Notes under the pieces: model-generated | Databases searched by the model: none | Told to the model about the DNA's origin: nothing | What the model saw: only the letters and a program-made list of their open reading frames with translations | Translations under genes and position numbers: made by a program | Part shown: positions 5,847 through 9,860 of the stretch, piece after piece | Numbering within the stretch: the stretch's first letter is position 1 | How the letters are laid out: each line of letters begins with the position of its first letter | Source: JAAYKM01 sp964408155 | Lineage (GTDB): Bacteria > Desulfobacterota > Syntrophia > Syntrophales > JAAYKM01 | DNA length: 9,860 bases | Assembly: GCA_964408155.1 (NCBI GenBank) | Contig: CAYOYJ010000095.1 | Span: 1 to 9,860, forward strand | Direction of reading: 5' to 3'

Positions 5847-6131
5847 TCAATCAAGCCCGCCTTCTCGGACACTTAAGATTCTTGTCCAGGCGTTGCTCGG
5901 TTCTCTCGGATGACAGTGATCGGCGATCGCCACGGCATCCCCCAGTACCGACATGGGACTGACAAGGGAGACAACCCCACAGAAGGGACACTGGAAATGC
6001 ATGTGCCCCGATAAGGGGTTGTGTCCCAGATACTGGAACAGAGTTGTGGACTCAATGCCCTCGTTTAGACCCCATACATCAATTTCCCCGTCTCTTCCGC
6101 AATATGCACACCTGATCTTTCGTGTCGGCAC
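5847..6131 (-). CDS. Small zinc-ribbon-like protein (94 aa)
   Basis: The 94-residue product has two CxxC knuckles, CAYC (Cys8-Cys11) and CPFC (Cys48-Cys51), spaced as in zinc ribbons. A hydrophobic segment (about 53-70) and a polar tail follow. It starts at GTG at 6131; GAGGAGGG lies only a few bases upstream and decides this start. I do not recognise a named family. Two-knuckle ribbons of this size often bind nucleic acid or partner proteins, but nothing here fixes a role. It lies 49 bases after the 59-codon ORF and 74 bases before the amidohydrolase ATG on the same strand, so the three may be cotranscribed. Its 3' end contains copy B of the direct repeat, so the last dozen residues may have been changed by a recombination event. 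Confidence 0.68.
   Translation of the reverse strand: MPTRKIRCAYCGRDGEIDVWGLNEGIESTTLFQYLGHNPLSGHMHFQCPFCGVVSLVSPMSVLGDAVAIADHCHPREPSNAWTRILSVREGGLD
5862..5881 (+). repeat. 20-bp direct repeat, copy B
   Basis: The sequence TTCTCGGACACTTAAGATTC differs from copy A (4136-4155) at two positions. It lies inside the 3' end of the zinc-ribbon gene, just upstream of the amidohydrolase transcription unit. A repeat at the 3' end of a gene is a common position for an attachment site, but no integrase gene is in view. Confidence 0.6.
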
Positions 6132-6180
6132 GAACCCTCCTCACAGAATGAAAACGTACAAAAAAAGCGGGACCAATAAG

Positions 6181-6360
6181 TTAACCCCAATAGGAAGCCG
6201 TTAGGTTATCGCAGAAGCCAACCTGGTCTGCCGGGACTTTCTTAAGCTTCTCTTCCATACGCAAAACGACCTTTGGCTCGGGTATGCTCTTGTTTGGTTT
6301 AACGGGATCAGCCGGCTTCGGTAAGCCAACGGCCACTCTTTCATTGACGGGCGTGATCAT
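6181..6360 (-). CDS. Hypothetical small proline/lysine-rich protein (59 aa)
   Basis: A 59-codon frame runs from an ATG at 6360 to TAA at 6181. An unusually strong ribosome binding site, AAAGGGGGG, stands 6 bases before the ATG and is the main evidence for the gene. The product has a proline- and lysine-rich first half (residues 12-33, for example LPKPADPVKPNKSIPEPK), a short predicted helix (RMEEKLKKV, 34-42) and one cysteine near the end (Cys50). There is no signal peptide or membrane segment. I do not recognise a family. It precedes the zinc-ribbon gene by 49 bases on the same strand and may be the first gene of that unit. Confidence 0.48.
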   Translation of the reverse strand: MITPVNERVAVGLPKPADPVKPNKSIPEPKVVLRMEEKLKKVPADQVGFCDNLTASYWG

Positions 6361-6424
6361 GTCTTTCCCCCCTTTCTTGGCAACAGGGAAACCTCTCTTT
6401 TTTAACCGCTTCTACTATGCACAT

Positions 6425-6470
6425 GAAAAAACAGTTTGCGCATGAATCCGAATACGGAAACTGCTTTTTC
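6425..6470 (-). terminator. Terminator-like hairpin after the PAS-LuxR regulator gene
   Basis: Arms 6425-6437 and 6458-6470 form a 13-bp stem. In the minus-strand transcript all positions pair, with one G-U; the plus-strand copy has an A-C mismatch there. The loop has 20 bases and includes a CCG-TATT-CGG mini-hairpin. The distal arm ends in six T. The stem is AT-rich, so strength is uncertain. It lies about 75 bases after the regulator's stop and separates it from the small-gene unit downstream. Confidence 0.5.
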
Positions 6471-6544
6471 AGCTAACTTAGTATGCTAAAGAAAGATTGA
6501 CAACACGGGATAAACTCTGGTTTAGCATCAGGTATTAACTGATA

Positions 6545-8272
6545 CTATGCGAGTGACAGCAGGTAAGATCTCAGATTCTTATCCGTTTTCTTCAAACCCA
6601 GCTTGCTGCGGATATTGTCACGGTGAAATTCGACGGCACGAATCGATCCGCGGAGCAATGCAGCGATCTCCTTAGTCGTTTTCCCCTCCTTTACAAGCTT
6701 GGCGACTTCGATCTCTTTCAGCGTCAAAGTACTCAATTTCACAGTCAACTTGTTGGCAAAGGGGGAAACAATATCGTTCAGAAACATTTCCAGGATCCTG
6801 AGATAAGCGGCCTCCCGGGGAGCAAGTGTGCCGCTCTTGAGCTTCTCGATATAAGGATAAACCAGCTTTTGCATGTTCCGCATAATGCTGTCTTCCAACT
6901 CGGCTTTATCCTTTTCCCGCTGATCGAGAAGAACTTTCAATGCAATATTTATTTCTTCCAAGCCGCGGGACTTGGTCAATAATGCCTGCTCGCTTTTTCT
7001 TAATTGTTCCTCTGCGACCCGCCACTGAGTAATATCGCGGATTGATTCAATCGCCCCGACAATATTTCCCTCACTGCCGTAAAGGAAAGCGGCTTTGCCC
7101 CACAAAGCACGGTGTTTACCGCTGACCAGACTCCCGCTTTCGGCTATAATAACATCATCTTCTTTCTTTAAATATTCATACCGGCTTTCCAGCGATTTGT
7201 CCGGCTGGAAAAGCAGATCGACCAGCATGGGCTGCCTGCAACCGTAAAAAGGGACGGAATACGCGTAGTCGCCTTGACCGATCACATCCTGAGCCTTGAC
7301 TCCGGTCATGTCCTCGATGGCTTTATTCCAGACAAGGACAAAACCCTGGCGGTCAATGGCAAATGTCGGATCAGGCAAAAAATCGATCATTTCGGATAAG
7401 AAACATTCAGAATCCCGGAGCGCTTTCTCAGCCAAAACCCGCTTGGTAATATCTTCGGAAATGCCTTCATAATAGAGAATATCACCGGCTTCATTTTTCA
7501 CCACCCGTGCATTCAGGGAAACCCAGATCGTCTCTTTGTTCCTTGTGTAACACTGCACTTCAAAACCCCGGATGAACCCCTGAGCATCGCAGATCTCCCT
7601 GAAATGTTTCCGATCCTCCGGATGAACATAATGTCCCTGCCCGATATCCTCAAAGGAATCGATCATTTCCTGCGGGGTGTCATACCCGAAAATGCGGGCA
7701 TGGGCCGGGTTGACCTCCAGGATACGGCCGTCGGGAGACGACTGGAAAATGCCTTCCACGGCATTTTCGAAGATGCTGCGATACCGCTCCTCCGCCTTGG
7801 CTAATGCTTTCTCCGCCTTTTTTTGCTCGGTAAGATCGACCATGACGCCGACCAGCCCACCCAAAGCTCCCTGCTCATCTTGAAAGGTGGCCTTGCTGAA
7901 AATGACGTCCCGTCGGGCGCCGTCGACGGCGGACATTTGCCATTCATACACCTGCTTCCCGGGATGACGGAACAGGTCGTTGTCCATCTCCGTGTATTTA
8001 TCCGCCAAATCCTTGGAAAAAATTTCGTGGAGGGTCTTTCCGACAATAACCTCTTTCTCCAATCCGAGAAAGGCCTCGTATGCCTTGTTGCATCCCAGAT
8101 AGACACCACGGGTATTTTTGTAGAAAATTGGACTGGGAATCGTATCGATCAAGGTCTGCAAAAAACTGAGCCTGTTCCGGTCTTTGTCCGGCCTTTTCGC
8201 CGCCGCCAGTTGACGTCTCGCCTCTTCCAATTCCCGGATCAGTTGGTTTTTTGTCTTTCTTTCATCCCGCAT
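6545..8272 (-). CDS. Three-PAS-domain sensor protein with C-terminal LuxR-type DNA-binding domain
   Basis: From the chosen ATG the product has 575 residues. A short coiled N-terminus (7-25) is followed by three PAS modules, about 37-150, 164-280 and 290-415. The first two end in VDLTEQKKAEKAL and ISEDITKRVLAEKAL, and the third in ESIRDITQW; these are linker signatures of PAS/PAC units. A coiled coil follows (about 418-470). Then comes a LuxR/FixJ helix-turn-helix (about 515-570) with LTLKEIEVAKLV, TTKEIAALL and EFHRDNIRSKLGL. No histidine kinase, receiver or membrane segment is present, so it should be a cytoplasmic one-component regulator in which PAS ligand or redox sensing controls DNA binding directly. 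The frame stays open to an ATG at 8287; the ATG at 8272 is preferred for its GAGGA 8 bases upstream. It is divergent from the patatin gene. Its targets are unknown. Confidence 0.9.
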   Translation of the reverse strand: MRDERKTKNQLIRELEEARRQLAAAKRPDKDRNRLSFLQTLIDTIPSPIFYKNTRGVYLGCNKAYEAFLGLEKEVIVGKTLHEIFSKDLADKYTEMDNDLFRHPGKQVYEWQMSAVDGARRDVIFSKATFQDEQGALGGLVGVMVDLTEQKKAEKALAKAEERYRSIFENAVEGIFQSSPDGRILEVNPAHARIFGYDTPQEMIDSFEDIGQGHYVHPEDRKHFREICDAQGFIRGFEVQCYTRNKETIWVSLNARVVKNEAGDILYYEGISEDITKRVLAEKALRDSECFLSEMIDFLPDPTFAIDRQGFVLVWNKAIEDMTGVKAQDVIGQGDYAYSVPFYGCRQPMLVDLLFQPDKSLESRYEYLKKEDDVIIAESGSLVSGKHRALWGKAAFLYGSEGNIVGAIESIRDITQWRVAEEQLRKSEQALLTKSRGLEEINIALKVLLDQREKDKAELEDSIMRNMQKLVYPYIEKLKSGTLAPREAAYLRILEMFLNDIVSPFANKLTVKLSTLTLKEIEVAKLVKEGKTTKEIAALLRGSIRAVEFHRDNIRSKLGLKKTDKNLRSYLLSLA

Positions 8273-8331
8273 GGTTCTTATCCTCATGGTTTCACCGATT
8301 GCGTCCTGTCGTGGGTCTGAAAAATATCCGG

Positions 8332-8360
8332 TTGACAGAGGGCCCTTTTCTGATTAGGAG
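8332..8360 (+). promoter_or_regulatory. Candidate promoter for the patatin-like lipoprotein gene
   Basis: TTGACA (8332-8337) is followed after 17 bases by TAGGAG (8355-8360, 3 of 6 consensus). It sits in the divergent gap between the regulator and the lipoprotein gene and would give a leader of about 120 bases. The perfect -35 and exact spacing support it; the weak -10 does not. Confidence 0.35.
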
Positions 8361-8487
8361 TAAATTACCACAAGATGACCGGATCAATTATCTTTTTTTA
8401 CCTAAGCAGCGCTTGCGGGATCCATGGAAGGGGAAATCGGTCTGAACTTGCGAAGAACGCTTGGACGCTCTGATAAGTTTAATCGTG

Positions 8488-9375
8488 ATGAAAAACAGGC
8501 TCCTGTCTGATATCCGAATTTTGTTGATCGTTTTTTTCTTATCCGCATGCGCAGCCACCGCTCCGCAGGTGACGCACCCTCTCCGTCCGGCCAAGATTGC
8601 CCTGGTATTGGGCGCAGGCGCCTCGAGAGGCTTCGCTCATATCGGTGTATTGAAGATTCTGGAAAGCCAGCACGTCCCGATTCATATGATCGTCGGCACC
8701 AGTGTGGGAAGCTTCGTCGGCGCCTTATACGCCTATGGCTACACCGCCTACAAATTGCAGACCGTGGCCCTGTCTATTGAAAAAAACGACGTGACAGAAC
8801 TGACCCTGCCGGATAACGGATTCGTCGGGGGAGAACGCCTGCGGAGTTATGTCAATGCAAAGGTCATGAATACGCCGATTGAAAATTTCCGGATTCCTTT
8901 CTATGCCGTGGCCACGGATATCAAAACCGGGGAGGAGATCATTTTCGGCTCCGGCAATGCGGGCATGGCCGTTCAGGCCAGTTGTTCCGTTCCCGGCGTT
9001 TTTCAACCCGCCCATTTTTCAGGAAGAACCTACGTGGATGGCGGCGTGGTCAATCCCCTGCCGGTGGATATCGCCCGCCGTTACGGCGCCGATGTGGTGA
9101 TCGCCGTGGATATCTCCTCCAGCGTTGATCACAATCTTCCGACCAGCACTCTTGAAACCATCCTGAAGTCCGTGGATATCATGTATGAAAAGATATCTCA
9201 GGCCCAGCTTGCCAAAGCCGACGTCGTCATCTGCCCGAAAGTCGGCTTCGTCGGTTCGGTCGATTTTACGCTTCGCCACGAAGCCATCCTGGAAGGAGAA
9301 AAGGCTGCCCTGGCAGCGTGGCCCAGAATCAATGCCGTTCTCTCCCGGCTCCGGCAGGAGGGAAGACTGCCCTGA
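8488..9375 (+). CDS. Patatin-like phospholipase family lipoprotein (RssA/NTE type)
   Basis: The 295-residue product is a patatin-fold serine hydrolase, a family that cleaves acyl esters of lipids. The oxyanion motif GAGASRGFAHIGV is at 42-54. The nucleophile elbow GTSVG is at 70-74 (Ser72). The catalytic-dyad Asp is in VDGG at 183-186 (Asp184). The N-terminus has a hydrophobic stretch (ILLIVFF, 11-17) ending in the lipobox LSAC, with Cys21 the predicted lipidation site, so the enzyme is probably anchored in the cell envelope and faces the periplasm. The ATG at 8488 is chosen because it places the signal peptide correctly. An in-frame TTG at 8461 would add nine residues in front of it, and neither start has a strong ribosome binding site. 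The gene is divergent from the PAS-LuxR regulator and lies 78 bases before the hydrolase fragment. Confidence 0.9.
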   Translation: MKNRLLSDIRILLIVFFLSACAATAPQVTHPLRPAKIALVLGAGASRGFAHIGVLKILESQHVPIHMIVGTSVGSFVGALYAYGYTAYKLQTVALSIEKNDVTELTLPDNGFVGGERLRSYVNAKVMNTPIENFRIPFYAVATDIKTGEEIIFGSGNAGMAVQASCSVPGVFQPAHFSGRTYVDGGVVNPLPVDIARRYGADVVIAVDISSSVDHNLPTSTLETILKSVDIMYEKISQAQLAKADVVICPKVGFVGSVDFTLRHEAILEGEKAALAAWPRINAVLSRLRQEGRLP

Positions 9376-9453
9376 CGGGAAGATGCATGAAAAACACACT
9401 GCGCGGTTTTCTCAAGCCCGAACGGACCAAAACCAACTCAAAAAAGGGAACTG

Positions 9454-9860
9454 ATGTTGCATTCAAATAAATCCTCACCCCATTTCAGAACGTACGGCGC
9501 CGCGCCGTTCAATGTCGTCGTGGTGCACGGAGGGCCCGGCGTGGCCGGGGAAATGGCGTCTCCGGCCGCAGAGCTTGCTGTGGACCGGGGCGTCCTGGAA
9601 CCCTTGCAAACGGCGTCCTCGGTGGCAGGGCAGGTCGCCGAACTGGTAGATGTAATTGAAAAACAGGGGACATCCCCAGTTGTTTTAATCGGCTTTTCCT
9701 GGGGCGCCTGGCTCAGCCTGATGGTCGCGGCCCAGCAGCCCAACGATAAACAGGAAATTGAACCACCCCTGGAACACCTGGCGGCATTACCCGGGGAACT
9801 TGGCGCCATAACTGATCTGCTCGCCGACAACGGTTACTTCAGCGAGGAAAATGTCGCTGC
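9454..9860 (+). CDS. Alpha/beta-hydrolase N-terminal fragment fused in frame to a transposase fragment (runs off window)
   Basis: The frame opens at an ATG at 9454 after an AAAAGGGAA purine stretch and stays open for 135 codons to the window edge. Residues 19-96 are an alpha/beta hydrolase: oxyanion loop HGGPG (25-29), then GVLEPLQTA (46-54), and nucleophile elbow GFSWGAW (80-86) with Ser82. The next strand, normally of the 'P..V.KLILV' type, is absent. Instead, from Gln94-Pro96 on, the sequence reads PNDKQEIEPPLEHLAALPGE and LLADNGYFSEENV, typical of the catalytic core of IS1182-type (DDE) transposases. Hydrolase His and Asp, and the transposase N-terminus, are missing from view. The product is most likely non-functional, so this can be treated as a disrupted gene or assembly chimera. 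Confidence 0.72.
   Translation, partial: MLHSNKSSPHFRTYGAAPFNVVVVHGGPGVAGEMASPAAELAVDRGVLEPLQTASSVAGQVAELVDVIEKQGTSPVVLIGFSWGAWLSLMVAAQQPNDKQEIEPPLEHLAALPGELGAITDLLADNGYFSEENVA
9742..9860 (+). mobile_element. Interior fragment of an IS1182-type transposase gene, left-truncated
   Basis: From Asn97 of the overlapping frame the translation resembles, from memory, the stretch around the second catalytic Asp of IS1182-family transposases: PNDKQ, an LAALP-type helix and LLADNGYFSEENV, with Asp125 as the candidate catalytic residue. The element's left end, terminal inverted repeat and transposase start are absent, because the hydrolase gene is joined directly to the interior of the transposase frame. 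The right side lies outside the window. Confidence 0.62.

Noticed and set aside
8461..8487. A TTG start nine codons upstream for the patatin gene
   Set aside because: The ATG at 8488 gives a standard lipoprotein signal length before the LSAC lipobox. The TTG has no better ribosome binding site.
9438..9830. A 130-codon minus-strand open frame opposite the hydrolase/transposase frame
   Set aside because: The Ser/Ala/Pro-rich translation lacks any motif, and the opposite strand carries recognisable hydrolase and transposase signatures.
1..9860. tRNA, rRNA, CRISPR arrays, toxin-antitoxin pairs and phage genes
   Set aside because: No cloverleaf, repeat-spacer pattern or matching protein family was seen on either strand by reading. 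No covariance search was possible.

Overview
The window looks like chromosome of a Desulfobacterota-type (deltaproteobacterial) anaerobe, possibly near Syntrophales. This placement is inferred from the rplM-rpsI-argC order, a multi-PAS protein ending in a LuxR-type helix-turn-helix, and a small SAP-like protein with a cysteine-rich tail. No taxonomic marker was searched. Most genes lie on the minus strand; only the last two are on the plus strand.

Layout. Positions 1-1545 (minus) hold the ribosomal protein genes rplM and rpsI behind a consensus-like promoter, then a strong intrinsic terminator, then the start of argC, which runs off the window edge. Positions 1620-3951 (minus) hold a GT5 glycogen/starch synthase-like gene, a 67-codon basic ORF, a dual-specificity-type phosphatase and a 59-codon SAP-like gene that overlaps the phosphatase reading frame. 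Positions 4136-5881 hold a comparatively AT-rich gene for a Tat-exported cyclic amidohydrolase (dihydropyrimidinase/hydantoinase superfamily). It is bracketed by two near-identical 20-bp direct repeats and preceded by a leader hairpin. Positions 5847-6360 hold two small genes, a two-CxxC zinc-ribbon protein and a 59-codon proline-rich ORF with a very strong ribosome binding site. Positions 6425-8272 hold a PAS-PAS-PAS-LuxR regulator followed by a terminator-like hairpin. Positions 8488-9375 (plus) encode a patatin-like lipoprotein. Positions 9454-9860 (plus) begin as an alpha/beta hydrolase and change, in frame, into what reads as an interior piece of an IS1182-type transposase at about 9733-9742, up to the window edge.

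How the genes work together. The ribosomal genes are one transcription unit, and argC probably depends on readthrough of, or a promoter inside, that unit. The glucan synthase and phosphatase cluster may concern storage polysaccharide, but this is only positional. The amidohydrolase looks like an acquired segment. The regulator and the patatin gene are divergent and share an upstream region.

No complete new defence or mobile system is visible. The strongest anomaly is the hydrolase/transposase chimera at the right end. Next are the repeat-flanked Tat amidohydrolase and the out-of-frame phosphatase/SAP overlap.
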